In this document: piece after piece, positions 1 through 9,269 of the stretch
Layout: every line of letters starts with the position of its first letter
Numbering within the stretch: the stretch's first letter is position 1
Assembly: GCA_963751695.1 (NCBI GenBank)
Contig: CAVVVP010000002.1
Location: forward strand, 62,001-126,000
Origin: SZUA-22 sp963751695
GTDB taxonomy: Bacteria > Bacteroidota > Ignavibacteria > Ignavibacteriales > Melioribacteraceae
Reading direction: 5' to 3'
DNA: 64,000 nucleotides
Notes under the pieces: model-generated
Databases searched by the model: none
The model's input: the letters and a program-made list of their open reading frames with translations, nothing else
Told to the model about the DNA's origin: nothing
Position numbers and translations under genes: made by a program

Positions 1-474
1 TGTAAAATTCATCCCAGTTACTACGACAAAACTTACTTCCGACGAAATGCTCTTACCCGGGAGAGTTCTGAACTTACAAAGGTTCCCCACACGATAATCT
101 ATTGTATCACCACCATATTGAAGCTGGTAATTATATTTAGTATCAGGCAATAATTTTTTTACTTTAGCTTTTACAACAAAGTCATTTTCTGGAATAGCAT
201 TCTTCCATTTGGTATAGATTCTATCTGATTTATAATCTTCAAAGATCACAAATCTTGCCCATCCTTCAGTTCCAATAAAATCATGATTAAATTTCTGATT
301 AGTTAAAGTCAATCTAGTTTGTAGAAGAGCACTATTATCGGTTACTAATCCTGCCATTTCTCCTTGGGAATGTTCTGGATGAGATAATAATTCAAGAAGT
401 TTACTATGACTATCGGTTTGTGAAAATACCGAAATGTTAAAAACAAGTATGAATAGAAGAATGTGTCTAAACAT
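1..474 (-). CDS. PhoD-like alkaline phosphatase family protein, N-terminal part (partial)
   Basis: The gene runs off the left edge; 158 codons are visible, read leftward from an ATG at 472-474. It opens with a signal peptide (MFRHILLFILVFNISVFSQ) and continues with a beta-sandwich-like stretch containing GEMAGLVTDNSALLQTRLT and LLPDTKYNYQLQYGG. This resembles the N-terminal Fibronectin-like domain of PhoD-type phosphoesterases, and the last visible residues (VVVTGMNF) match the start of their metallophosphatase domain. The catalytic metal ligands lie outside the window, so activity cannot be judged. The likely role is periplasmic or secreted release of phosphate from organic phosphoesters. 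It is followed on the same strand by no visible partner. The family call rests on pattern recognition of a partial protein. Confidence 0.6.
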   Translation of the reverse strand, partial: MFRHILLFILVFNISVFSQTDSHSKLLELLSHPEHSQGEMAGLVTDNSALLQTRLTLTNQKFNHDFIGTEGWARFVIFEDYKSDRIYTKWKNAIPENDFVVKAKVKKLLPDTKYNYQLQYGGDTIDYRVGNLCKFRTLPGKSISSEVSFVVVTGMNFT

Positions 475-543
475 TTTATTCGCCCGAAATGTTTTATTAT
501 AATAGGATTATTTTAAAAATAGAGCTAGAGTTTAACATAAATC

Positions 544-1533
544 TTATTTTGCAAGTCTTCGTAATGCAGCCCATTGTCTCATCATATTGTGGTACTCATG
601 AGCTGGGAATCCAACTACTGTTTCACCAGGTTTTACATTTTTAGTAACTCCAGAACAAGCGCCAATAATTGCACCATCACCAATGGTAATATGATCTATT
701 ATGGATGCTGCACCTCCAATAATTACCCCATCACCTAGAGTTACAGATCCTGCTAAACCACTATTACCAGCCATTATGCAAGATCTACCTAGAATACAAT
801 TATGTGCAATCTGCACTAAGTTATCAATCTTGCACCCATCGCCAATTACCGTTGAACTGAATTTACCTCTATCGACACAAGAGCTAGCACCAATTTCTAC
901 ATTATTACCAATTACAACATTTCCAATTTGTGGAATTTTTACCAATCCCCTTCCGTCTTCTCTTGGGCGATAACCGAATCCATCAGCACCAATACTAACG
1001 TTTATATGAAAAATACAATCGCTCCCAATTTCAGATCGTTCTCGAATAACTGTACTGGACCAAACAATAGTTCTTTCTCCTATTTTTGTGTTATCGAAAA
1101 TAGATACGTTTGGATATAAAACAACTCCATCAGCCAAAGATACATTAGCCCCAACATAACAACCAGCACCGATCTTACACCCTTGACCTATTAATGCTGT
1201 ATCATGGATAGTAGCAGTTGGGTGTATATCTATTTCCCATTGAGGAGGGTCAGGTTCAAAAACTTCCAAAATTTTAGCCATTGCTAAGTCTGCATTGGCG
1301 ACTTTGATTAGGACTCTTCCATCTTTAGGTGTAATTTCCAAATCTGAATTAACTATCGCAGCACCAGCCTCAGAAGTTTCCCAATCTTTGATAAAATTTT
1401 TGTTTCCAATAAAGGAGATATGATTTTTACTTGCTTTTTTGAGGTGCTCTGGTCCGACAAACATCTGACTAGTATTTCCGAGTATCTCACCTTGAACAAT
1501 TTCATTAATTTCATTAATAGATAATTCTTTCAC
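544..1533 (-). CDS. lpxD: UDP-3-O-(3-hydroxyacyl)glucosamine N-acyltransferase LpxD
   Basis: LpxD adds the second hydroxy-acyl chain to UDP-acylglucosamine in lipid A synthesis, in the cytoplasm. The protein has an N-terminal uridine-binding domain (about residues 1-95) and then a long left-handed beta-helix of hexapeptide repeats (IGQGCKIGAGCYVGANVSL, VIGDGCKIDNLVQIAHNC). The His of QIAHNC (residue 244 from the start chosen here) fits the catalytic base of the family. The C-terminus (GFPAHEYHNMMRQWAALRR) is also typical. The open frame extends to a TTG at 1554, but I chose the GTG at 1531-1533: it has an AAAAGGAAAA ribosome site about 6 bases upstream and gives a family-like start (VKELSINEINEIVQG). 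Length is about 329 residues, normal for LpxD. It indicates a Gram-negative envelope. Confidence 0.92.
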   Translation of the reverse strand: MKELSINEINEIVQGEILGNTSQMFVGPEHLKKASKNHISFIGNKNFIKDWETSEAGAAIVNSDLEITPKDGRVLIKVANADLAMAKILEVFEPDPPQWEIDIHPTATIHDTALIGQGCKIGAGCYVGANVSLADGVVLYPNVSIFDNTKIGERTIVWSSTVIRERSEIGSDCIFHINVSIGADGFGYRPREDGRGLVKIPQIGNVVIGNNVEIGASSCVDRGKFSSTVIGDGCKIDNLVQIAHNCILGRSCIMAGNSGLAGSVTLGDGVIIGGAASIIDHITIGDGAIIGACSGVTKNVKPGETVVGFPAHEYHNMMRQWAALRRLAK

Positions 1534-1675
1534 TTTAATTTTCCTTTTTACCAACTGATTAGCTTTTCAATAATTCATAATTAATTTAATCTAGGTCGCA
1601 AGTTTTATATACTAAAATTAGATTGTTTCCCAGAACAGTTTAATGTTTATCACTACAAGATAGAAAGAATCCTTT

Positions 1676-4407
1676 TTAATATTCAAATTTATGTTTTCCT
1701 GAACCAATCTTAATATTTACTTTTATTCCTTCTCCTTCAATTTTATTTTTATCTACTATTTTTCCGTTTAAAGTAATAACATCAATTTTGTCTGAAGGAA
1801 TCCTAACAACTGCTGTTGTATTCGATGGAATAATAATATCATGTATAAACTTACTTTCGGTTATCTTCCACGAACTTGATACTTGACCATATACAGTATT
1901 GAGAGAGGCTTTTGCATACGTTAATTCACCTCCAGGATTAGCATCAATTATAATATTTTTATATCCTGGATTGTCTTCATCAAAACTAATACCAGCTACA
2001 GTACTATATAACCATTCACCAATAGCACCGTAAGCATAATGATTAAATGAATTCATACCTTTGTTTTGAAAAGATGAATCTGGCTTAATTCCATCCCATC
2101 TTTCCCAAATTGTTGTAGCTCCCATTGTTACAGGGTACAGCCAAGAGGGGTACTCTTCCCTTGTTAAAAGCATGAATGCAAGATCAATATAACCATAGTT
2201 AGTCAAAGTTTGGCTTATCAATGGAGTACCTAAGAAGCCAGTAGTTATGTGTTTGAAGAGTTTAACATTTGCTGCAAGATATTTTGCTGACATAGGTTTT
2301 ATGCTATCCGGTAAAATATCCAAAGCAAGGGCAAGAGTATATGCAGTTTGTGTATTCGAGACCAAACGTCCATTAGGTGTAACAAATTCTTCATAAAAAG
2401 CATCTTTAATTTTATTAACCAATTCATAATATTTCTCTGAATCTTTTTCTTTACCAAGTATTTTAGCGGTCTTAGCAAGAATTGCAGATGAATATGCGAA
2501 GTAAGCTGATGCAATTAGGTCTGTTTCGGTGTAAGCACCCATGTAAGCAGAACTTGTCGATGCGTAAGCAAGCCAATCTCCATAGTGCCAATCCCCTGTC
2601 CATAGATATTTTTCACCAGCCCTACCAATCATATAACCTACCCAAGCTTTCATACTTTCATATTGTTCTTCCAAAATTCTAACATCTCCATACTTGAGAT
2701 AAACAGTCCAAGGAATAACTGTAGCTGCATCAGCCCATCCAGTATGACCACCGCCGCCATTTAGTACATCTGGTATTACATCATTTACACTTCCATCTTC
2801 TCTCTGATCTGCAGCAAGATCTTTAACCCATTTTGTGTAGAATGATGCAGCATCCACATTGAAACATGCTGTAGGGGCAAAAACTTGTGCATCCCCAGTC
2901 CATCCAAGCCTCTCGTCTCTTTGGGGACAATCTGTTGGTACATCAAGAAAATTTCCTTTCAAGCCCCAAACTATATTATGCTGCAATTGATTTATCAAAG
3001 GATTGGAGCATTCAAATGTTCCAGTTGGAGTCATATCAGAATGAATTACTATTCCAGTAAGATTATCAAGAGTTGGTTCCCCAGGGAAACCGCTAACCTC
3101 AACATATCTAAATCCTTGAAATGTAAAATGAGGTTCGAACTCTTCTGTCCCCCCCCCTTAAGTATGTAATTAATTTCTTGCTTAGCAATCCTCAAATTAT
3201 CTGTATAAAATTCGCCATATTTATCCAAGACTTCAGCATGTCTTAGTGTCAAAGTATTTCCAGCCTCGCCTTCAACTTTAAGTCTCACCCATCCAACCAT
3301 ATTCTGGCCAAGATCGAATATGTACTTATTATTTTCTTTCTTGATAATCTCAATCGGTTTGAGTTCCTCAACCTTTATTACAGGTGGTCCTTGAGGAGCA
3401 ATAAGATTTTTTTTGGAATGATCTTTCGATAAAGTGTTTTTCCAATTAGAATCATTAAATCCAACTTCGTTCCAATTTTTATTTTCCTTTTGAGCGTCGT
3501 ATGTTTCTCCCATATAAATATCGGAGAATAAAATTGGTCCAGTGTTTGTTGCTTTCCAACTTTCATCGGAATGAATCTTGTTCTTGCTCCCATCCACATA
3601 CTCTATTTCAAGTTGAGCAAGTAGTCCTAAGTTTTTTCCATAAACATTTCTCTGATCTTTCCATGCGAGAAAACCTCTGAACCACCCATCCCCGATTGTT
3701 ACCCCAATTGCATTGTTGTATTTATTAAGAAGTTTGGTTACGTCATAAGTTTCATATTGCAATCTTTTATTATAACTGGTCCAACCGGGAGTAAAAACTG
3801 CATTACCAATTCTTTTTCCATTTAAAAATGATTCATATAGTCCATGACTGGTAATATATAATCTAGCTGACTTAACTTCTTTCTCAGTTTCAAACTCCTT
3901 TCTAAAATATTGCGCTGGTTCCGATTTAAGAGTATCTTCAACTAAATCTGCCTCAATCCATTCTGCATCCCAGTCTGATGCATTCAGTAACCCCATTTCC
4001 CAAAAAGCCTCTTCACTCCAATCCGAAGTCCTCTTTTGATTATCAGAAACTCGAACCTTCCAATAAACTCTTTGTCTAGATTCTAAAGCTGGCCCCTCAT
4101 AAGCAACATGAACAGATCTATCGCTTTTCTCAGAAAATTCCCATAGATATTCTCCGTCTTTCAATCCTTTTTTGCTATTTGCAAACACTAATTGAAATTT
4201 AGTCTGCATTGTGTTCTCAGTTGTAGAGATTATTTCCCAACTCAACCTTGGTTTTAGAATATCAATTCCAATTGGATTGTTTTTATATTCCACTCGAAGA
4301 TTAGCTGTTTTAAGCAATTCTTCAGCTTGGATCGAAATACTGGACAAAGAGTTCATAACTAACACTCCAAAAATAATTTTTGTTTTAAAGTACGATTTCA
4401 AACTCAT
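1676..4407 (-). pseudogene. GH78 alpha-L-rhamnosidase, frameshifted at a G9 tract
   Basis: Two adjoining frames encode the two halves of one glycoside hydrolase family 78 enzyme, which removes terminal alpha-L-rhamnose from plant or microbial glycans. The upstream half (4407 to about 3157) has a signal peptide and the N-terminal beta-sandwich domains. The downstream half carries the (alpha/alpha)6 catalytic domain with DVPTDCPQRDERLGWTGD, which includes the family's acidic residues. The frames meet at a run of nine C (nine G in the coding strand) at 3149-3157. One extra G would give ..YILKGGGTEEFEPHFTFQG and a continuous protein of about 910 residues, the family's usual size. The ATG at 4405-4407 is preferred over the upstream TTG because GAGGAAAACC precedes it. 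The break may be a sequencing slip, phase variation or a real mutation. Confidence 0.85.
3149..3157 (-). repeat. G9 homopolymer tract causing the frameshift in the GH78 gene
   Basis: Nine consecutive C on the + strand (nine G in the coding sense) lie exactly where the reading frame of the rhamnosidase shifts. In the current state the N-terminal frame continues into unrelated residues and stops about 110 bases later. Ten G, or seven, would restore the frame. Confidence 0.85.
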
Positions 4408-4494
4408 GGTTTTCCTCAATCTAATTAAATAATCTTATACAGATTTCAGTCTATACTTGCACAAAGTAAATATTCAATAGTAATAAGAATTTAT

Positions 4495-5268
4495 TTATTT
4501 CATTTTTTTTACTAAAATATTAGGGTAGTTAGTGATTATTCCATCTATTTTAAGATCAATCAAATTTTGCATGTCTGATTCATTATTTACAGTCCATTGC
4601 CAAATTTCCAAACCGTTTTTATGGACATACTTGACAAACTCTTCAGTGATTTTTGTCCCCATTCCAACTCCAATTGCAGATGCTGAAATTGCTAAAGCTT
4701 CGGAAACAGTTTTCTGATTGGCCTTACCCTCCAAATATAAGATGGGGATATCAGAATCAAGATCTCTAATCTTTCTCAAAACATCATAATAGAATGAGAA
4801 AATTATTACTTCTTCTCCCATCTCCAGTTCTTTAACGATCCTTACTACATCATTTTCAACATTTTCAACCTTTATCTCAATACAAACTTTAATCCTCCCT
4901 TTTGCTAACCTAAGTGCTTCTTCAAGTGTTGGAATTTTTTCATCTTCAAATTTATCAGCAAACTTTTCGCTGTATCCCACTTTAACATTGGATAATTCAT
5001 CCAATGTTAGTTCTGCAATCTTACCAGACTTATTATTAGAGGTGGTCCGATTAACCGAATTATCGTGAATTACAACAATTCCTTTATCTTTCGTTTTGTG
5101 AATGTCCAATTCAAAGTAATCTGCCCCTATTTCAATTGCTTTTTGGAAAGCAGAGAGGGTGTTTTCAGGTGCTGCACTGGAGAAACCACGATGCGCAATT
5201 ACTTTTGTTTGAGTCATAATGACACCAGTGTTAAAAACAACAAATAAAAAAATAGTTAATATTTTCAT
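4495..5268 (-). CDS. secreted glycerophosphodiester phosphodiesterase
   Basis: GDPD enzymes hydrolyse deacylated phospholipids such as glycerophosphocholine to sn-glycerol-3-phosphate and an alcohol. The 257-residue protein begins with a hydrophobic export signal (MKILTIFLFVVFNTGVIM) and then shows the family's TIM-barrel signatures: HRG at residues 26-28, ENT at 35-37, ELD at 53-55 (metal-binding acids) and HD at 68-69 (catalytic His). The C-terminal WTVNNESDMQNLIDLKIDGIITNYP is also canonical. It is followed downstream by the GH78 gene on the same strand after 87 bases, without obvious functional linkage. Its export suggests a role in scavenging phosphodiesters outside the cytoplasm. Confidence 0.9.
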   Translation of the reverse strand: MKILTIFLFVVFNTGVIMTQTKVIAHRGFSSAAPENTLSAFQKAIEIGADYFELDIHKTKDKGIVVIHDNSVNRTTSNNKSGKIAELTLDELSNVKVGYSEKFADKFEDEKIPTLEEALRLAKGRIKVCIEIKVENVENDVVRIVKELEMGEEVIIFSFYYDVLRKIRDLDSDIPILYLEGKANQKTVSEALAISASAIGVGMGTKITEEFVKYVHKNGLEIWQWTVNNESDMQNLIDLKIDGIITNYPNILVKKMK

Positions 5269-5478
5269 ACGAATCGCTCATTTTATTTTGAATTATTTTC
5301 TATCTTCTTTTGTTTCTAACAACTTGCTAAATAGCTCCCGTGATGTTATTATACGGTCCAAATAAAGCATAAGGTAAATTGTTCCTTACACTTTTTAATA
5401 CTTTCATTACCTAACATGAAGCCATTCCCATCGGCAATATATTCCACTTAGCTTGATGTCACTCCCCAAAGATATGAT

Positions 5479-5501
5479 TCAACCAGAATTATTCTGGTTG
5501 A
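5479..5501. promoter_or_regulatory. 23-base palindrome, candidate operator
   Basis: Two 11-base arms, TCAACCAGAAT and ATTCTGGTTGA, are exact reverse complements around a single central T. The one-base spacer is too short for an RNA hairpin loop without opening several pairs, which favours a DNA-binding site for a dimeric regulator. It lies about 210 bases upstream of the GDPD start and 234 bases upstream of the aldo/keto reductase start. No regulator gene is adjacent, so the ligand protein is unknown. Confidence 0.4.
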
Positions 5502-5662
5502 GAAAAACCAATCAAAAAGGGTGATAGATAAAACATCAATTATCATACTTTTCATATTTATACGCGTGTTTATTGATACATTATTCGCTATTGAATCTAC
5601 AAAAATTCAAATATTTGTCCAATAAAAATAGAATTTACCCACTTTTATTGATAGCTAAAAAA

Positions 5663-5670
5663 TATTTTTG
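5663..5670 (+). promoter_or_regulatory. possible Bacteroidota-type -7 promoter box
   Basis: TATTTTTG fits the TAnnTTTG element used by the primary sigma factor of Bacteroidota and lies 65 bases upstream of the aldo/keto reductase start. No TTTG element is seen at the usual distance upstream, so the call is weak; a match of this kind can occur by chance in AT-rich DNA. Confidence 0.25.
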
Positions 5671-5734
5671 TATTATGAACACTCGATAATCGAATAAATC
5701 ATCTTCTTAATTAAATTTTTTATCGGAGGACATA

Positions 5735-6604
5735 GTGAAGCGAAGAGATTTTATAAAAAATACATTTAAAACTGCAGGTATCATTTCCCTCTCGCAAATT
5801 CCATATAAATCCATTGCTGGTGATCAAAAAAAATATGCTTCTGATATAGTAAAAATAGGAACCACTGGAATTACAACTTCCAGAATGGCGATGGGAACCG
5901 GCAGCAATGGCTGGCGTGGAAGTTCAAACCAGACAAGGCAATTAGGATTAAAAGGATTAGCCGACCTACTAATTTATGGAGTTGATAAAGGTGTTTTCTT
6001 TTGGGATTCGGCTGATCAATATGGAACTCATGGACATTTGAAGGAAGCACTTAAAATAGTTCCTCGTGAAAAGGTACGGATATTAACAAAAACTCATGCT
6101 ACTACCGAAGAAGAAATGAATCAGGATCTCGATCGGTTTAGAGAAGAAATTGGCACTGATTATTTAGATTTTGTTCTCCTTCATAATATGAGAGATCCAA
6201 ATTGGGCTGAAATTAAAAAACCGGCTATGGAAGTATTAAGTAAAGCTAAACAGGATAAAATAGTTGGGGCTCACGGGGTTTCCTGTCACACATTCGAAGC
6301 ATTAAAAGTTGCTGCCGACACTGATTGGGTAGAAGTCGATATGGTAAGATTTAATCCTGCTGGGGTTTATATGGACGATGAACCTGAAGCAGTTGCAAAG
6401 GTTATCCAAAAAATGAAGGATAAAGGAAAAGGTATCATTGGAATGAAGATTTTTGGTGTCGGGAAATTAATTGACCGTAAAGATGAATGTATCAAGTATC
6501 ATCTATCTCATAACTTTATCGATGCATCAACTATTGGAATTGAGAATAAAGAACAATTAGATGATATATTGGAACGGTATCCTATTGTTAGTGCGGAGGC
6601 ATAA
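5735..6604 (+). CDS. Tat-exported aldo/keto reductase
   Basis: The protein is a 289-residue aldo/keto reductase, an NAD(P)H-dependent carbonyl reductase fold. The N-terminus MKRRDFIKNTFKTAG is a twin-arginine signal (RRDFIK) followed by a short hydrophobic segment, so the folded enzyme is probably exported to the periplasm. The catalytic tetrad is visible as D91 and Y96 (WDSADQYG), K119 (ILTKTH) and H150 (VLLHN). The start is a GTG with GGAGGA four bases upstream, which decides the frame. Export of a nucleotide-dependent reductase is unusual but common in this subgroup of Tat-tagged AKRs; the substrate is unknown. A hairpin terminator follows the stop codon. It stands alone, with divergent and convergent neighbours. 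Confidence 0.85.
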   Translation: MKRRDFIKNTFKTAGIISLSQIPYKSIAGDQKKYASDIVKIGTTGITTSRMAMGTGSNGWRGSSNQTRQLGLKGLADLLIYGVDKGVFFWDSADQYGTHGHLKEALKIVPREKVRILTKTHATTEEEMNQDLDRFREEIGTDYLDFVLLHNMRDPNWAEIKKPAMEVLSKAKQDKIVGAHGVSCHTFEALKVAADTDWVEVDMVRFNPAGVYMDDEPEAVAKVIQKMKDKGKGIIGMKIFGVGKLIDRKDECIKYHLSHNFIDASTIGIENKEQLDDILERYPIVSAEA

Positions 6605-6612
6605 ATAAAAAT

Positions 6613-6632
6613 GCTGTGATCTATATCACAGC
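6613..6632 (+). terminator. rho-independent terminator after the aldo/keto reductase
   Basis: GCTGTGAT and ATCACAGC form an 8-bp stem with a four-base loop, 9 bases after the stop codon, and are followed by a T-rich stretch (TATTTTTAATTTTTT). Confidence 0.7.
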
Positions 6633-6683
6633 GGACTATTTTTAATTTTTTATATTGCCATCGTTTTTTACAAAACAAATTTG

Positions 6684-6715
6684 AAGCGGAAAGATTTGGC
6701 TGGGGATCTCCGCTT
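6684..6715 (-). terminator. possible terminator of the beta-helix gene
   Basis: AAGCGGA and TCCGCTT form a 7-bp stem with an 18-base loop just after the stop codon of the leftward gene. The sequence beyond it on that strand is T-rich, but the long loop makes it weaker than the terminator at 6613. Confidence 0.35.
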
Positions 6716-6718
6716 GTT

Positions 6719-8920
6719 TTATTTCATTAAAATCATTTTCTTAGTTTCAACAAAATCCCCAGCTTTTATTCTGTAGAAGTATATTCCGCTAGTCAAATCA
6801 CCAGCATCCCAATCTATTTCATAATGTCCGGTAGCCTTTTCTTCATTCACAAGAATGGATACTTCTCTTCCCAAAACATCGAATATTTTTAACATAACAA
6901 TACTTTGAGCTGAAATAGAGTATTTAATTTTCGTACTCGGATTAAATGGATTTGGGTAATTTTGTCTAAGAACAAACTCTTTAGGTAGATTATATTGTTC
7001 ATCTTCTATATTGGTTATTGACTCTACATCAATTGTGAAAGTGTCATACCAAAACACCTCACTATTAGATATAATCTCAAGTCCAATTTCATACTCTCCT
7101 ACGAAACAACTATCCCCATCTTTTTGAAGCGTTATTGCAAAATCCCTCGACCAGCTTGTTAAACTCTCCCCAGGTGCAATATCACCAAACTTTGGGGTTC
7201 CAGTAGTTGTATTAGTCATATTTGTTGTATCCGGGATAATTATTTTTACATAAACATTATTGACTGTATCCGTAATACCTAAGTTTGATAGAGTTAACGA
7301 GAATTTGAATCTTTCACCGGGGTTTTGAATTGTATCATTTGTTGTAATTTCTAGCCTGTCTAATACAATTGGTCCTTTGGTTGTAAAATTCGCTGCGTTG
7401 TCCAAAAGAACTAAATATTCATAATCAAAAAAATATGCTGACAAACGAACATCAAAATCTTCCTCACTATTTGGCACAGACCAAAATCCCGAAAAAATTC
7501 CATCTCCGGTAATGTTATCCGGATAAACTCCGTTATCAACCATTTGAATTGAATCATTTATTGTATTATCAAAACTTGCAATAGTAGCTTGTACCTTAAA
7601 TGATTGATCTTCCGGACTGAATATTTTGGAAGTTACAATTAAAGTATCACTACCCGGAACTTGGTAAGTATTATTAAGAGTGCAATTCCGTATAAAGAAT
7701 CTTGGAGCTTGTGCATAAATCATGATGGGATTACCCCCATACGCTCCCATGTCATTTCTTAATCCACCTAATGCAGGGAAAAGAGGAAAACCGGGATTGT
7801 TTGGGTCAGTTAAATCATTAAAAATCCTCCCTGGATTACCGGCATCTACACAAGGGGATGTTTGATCAATATTAAAATTAAGAGTATCTGTAAATATCGG
7901 ATCTACATCGATGTTACCAATTCCATCGTAACCACCTTGAACTAATGAATATTCAACGACAATATCACTTTCTTGATCGTTCTTACTAATTTGATTTAGT
8001 TTATCCCCAGTGGTATTACCCCAAAGGATGCAATTTCTAATTGGATTTTGCTCTTCATCAGCACCATCTAATATACCACCTCCAAATTCACTTGTTGCAT
8101 GATTATAGGCTATTGTATTATTTTCAATAACTGCACCATTCAATTCATTGCCATCCCAAATATCAAGCCCTCCACCTTGATAAGATTCATTAAAGACAAT
8201 TATATTATTTTTAATTATTGAACAGCTTTGATTCAGATCTATACCACCTCCAGCACCACGTCCAACTGCAGAAGATGATTTATCACGGGCAATATAATTA
8301 TTAGCAATTATAACTCTCCCATTTCTATCCTCTCCAATGTGGATTCCACCACCACCACCAGTATAAGTGGTGCTCCTTTCTTCATTATGAGCAATTATAT
8401 TATTAGAAATTATAAATATGCTGCTCGGGTTATATATCACTATGCCTCCACCAACGGCAGCTTCATAAGTAATAGAATTGTATATTATTTTATTAAATAT
8501 AACTTTCCCCCCAGAATTTTTAGCAGCTATGCCTCCCCCTGCTTGATGACCAAGGCCTATGTTACCTTTACCTCCCGTTATAGTGAAACCGCAAAGAACG
8601 GATGCAATATCTTCTCCTGAATTAAAAGTTACAACAGCACCATAGACCGGATCGTTCGAGTTACTTCCATTAATTATTGTTTGAGTAATATGTGTAGTAT
8701 CATGATCAAGAATAAAATGACTCGCAACCGTAACTGCCTTACCATTATAATCAATGTTTTCGTAGTAGGTCCCGTTGGCTACTAAAACAGTGTCTCCATC
8801 AACTGAAGCATTTATTGCTTCCTGAATAGTTGCTTGATCATCAGGCACATTAATAATCTGACTAAATAAAATGTTAAAAGAAAAAAGAAAGATTGTATGG
8901 ATTGATAATAAATGATTCAT
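6719..8920 (-). CDS. T9SS-secreted right-handed beta-helix protein
   Basis: The protein (about 733 residues) has a signal peptide (LFSFNILFSQ), then a pectate-lyase-like right-handed beta-helix (residues about 25-310) announced by DQATIQEAINASVDGDTVLV and built from repeats such as IIANNYIARD and IIKNNIIVFN with glycine-rich turns (TGGGGGIHIG). The helix ends in a DAGNP...DMGAYGG element seen in surface beta-helix proteins. Two immunoglobulin-like stretches follow, and the last ~85 residues are a T9SS sorting domain (LRQNYPNPFNPSTKIKYSI, then GLTSGIYFYRIKAG-like). It is likely to be cell-surface bound; no catalytic residues of a polysaccharide lyase can be assigned. The ATG at 8918-8920 is chosen over the upstream TTG because GGGAGG lies 5 bases before it. 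Confidence 0.88.
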   Translation of the reverse strand: MNHLLSIHTIFLFSFNILFSQIINVPDDQATIQEAINASVDGDTVLVANGTYYENIDYNGKAVTVASHFILDHDTTHITQTIINGSNSNDPVYGAVVTFNSGEDIASVLCGFTITGGKGNIGLGHQAGGGIAAKNSGGKVIFNKIIYNSITYEAAVGGGIVIYNPSSIFIISNNIIAHNEERSTTYTGGGGGIHIGEDRNGRVIIANNYIARDKSSSAVGRGAGGGIDLNQSCSIIKNNIIVFNESYQGGGLDIWDGNELNGAVIENNTIAYNHATSEFGGGILDGADEEQNPIRNCILWGNTTGDKLNQISKNDQESDIVVEYSLVQGGYDGIGNIDVDPIFTDTLNFNIDQTSPCVDAGNPGRIFNDLTDPNNPGFPLFPALGGLRNDMGAYGGNPIMIYAQAPRFFIRNCTLNNTYQVPGSDTLIVTSKIFSPEDQSFKVQATIASFDNTINDSIQMVDNGVYPDNITGDGIFSGFWSVPNSEEDFDVRLSAYFFDYEYLVLLDNAANFTTKGPIVLDRLEITTNDTIQNPGERFKFSLTLSNLGITDTVNNVYVKIIIPDTTNMTNTTTGTPKFGDIAPGESLTSWSRDFAITLQKDGDSCFVGEYEIGLEIISNSEVFWYDTFTIDVESITNIEDEQYNLPKEFVLRQNYPNPFNPSTKIKYSISAQSIVMLKIFDVLGREVSILVNEEKATGHYEIDWDAGDLTSGIYFYRIKAGDFVETKKMILMK

Positions 8921-9269
8921 TTTGCCTCCCAAAGGTTACCCATCTAGATTAATTTATTCTTATTCAGTTCATCTGAAATGAACTGCGAGCTAAATTTATT
9001 TTAAAATGATTATTACCCTTTGAGATACAATGTTTCCTTGGGAGAAGCCCAATTGTTGTCGGAGAGAAATTTCAGCACAGTGCTCAAAACGTTTCTTTCA
9101 AGGAGGGATACAATAACTTAAGGAAAAAGGATGGTCGTGTCAAATTAATTCGAATTTGCTAATAAATTGTAATTCCTTACGAAAAAAATCTGATTACATA
9201 TTTTCCTCATTTTGCTTTATATTAAATTCTTAAATAAATACTTCACTTAAGTTTGATCAGTTAACATAA
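8921..9269. other. intergenic region between divergent genes
   Basis: This 349-base gap lies between the leftward beta-helix gene and the rightward AsmA-family gene and should contain both promoters. Apart from the SD of the beta-helix gene and short AT-rich partial palindromes such as CAAATT/AATTTG near 9145, I see no RNA gene, repeat or protein remnant. Confidence 0.5.

Larger units (their letters stand above)
5269..5734. other. intergenic region between divergent genes
   Basis: This 466-base gap separates the GDPD gene (leftward) from the aldo/keto reductase gene (rightward), so it should hold both promoters. It contains a near-perfect 23-base palindrome at 5479-5501 and a TATTTTTG box at 5663-5670. 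A 26-codon frame on the minus strand (5327-5407) has only a poorly placed ribosome site, and I do not call it a gene. I see no RNA gene or recognisable protein remnant. Confidence 0.6.

Noticed and set aside
1676..4407. Two separate rhamnosidase genes
   Set aside because: Each half lacks the domains of the other, the second has no start or ribosome site, and the frames join exactly at the G9 tract.
5327..5407. 26-codon minus-strand ORF in the GDPD/aldo-keto reductase gap
   Set aside because: Poorly placed ribosome site, no recognisable sequence and a length expected by chance.
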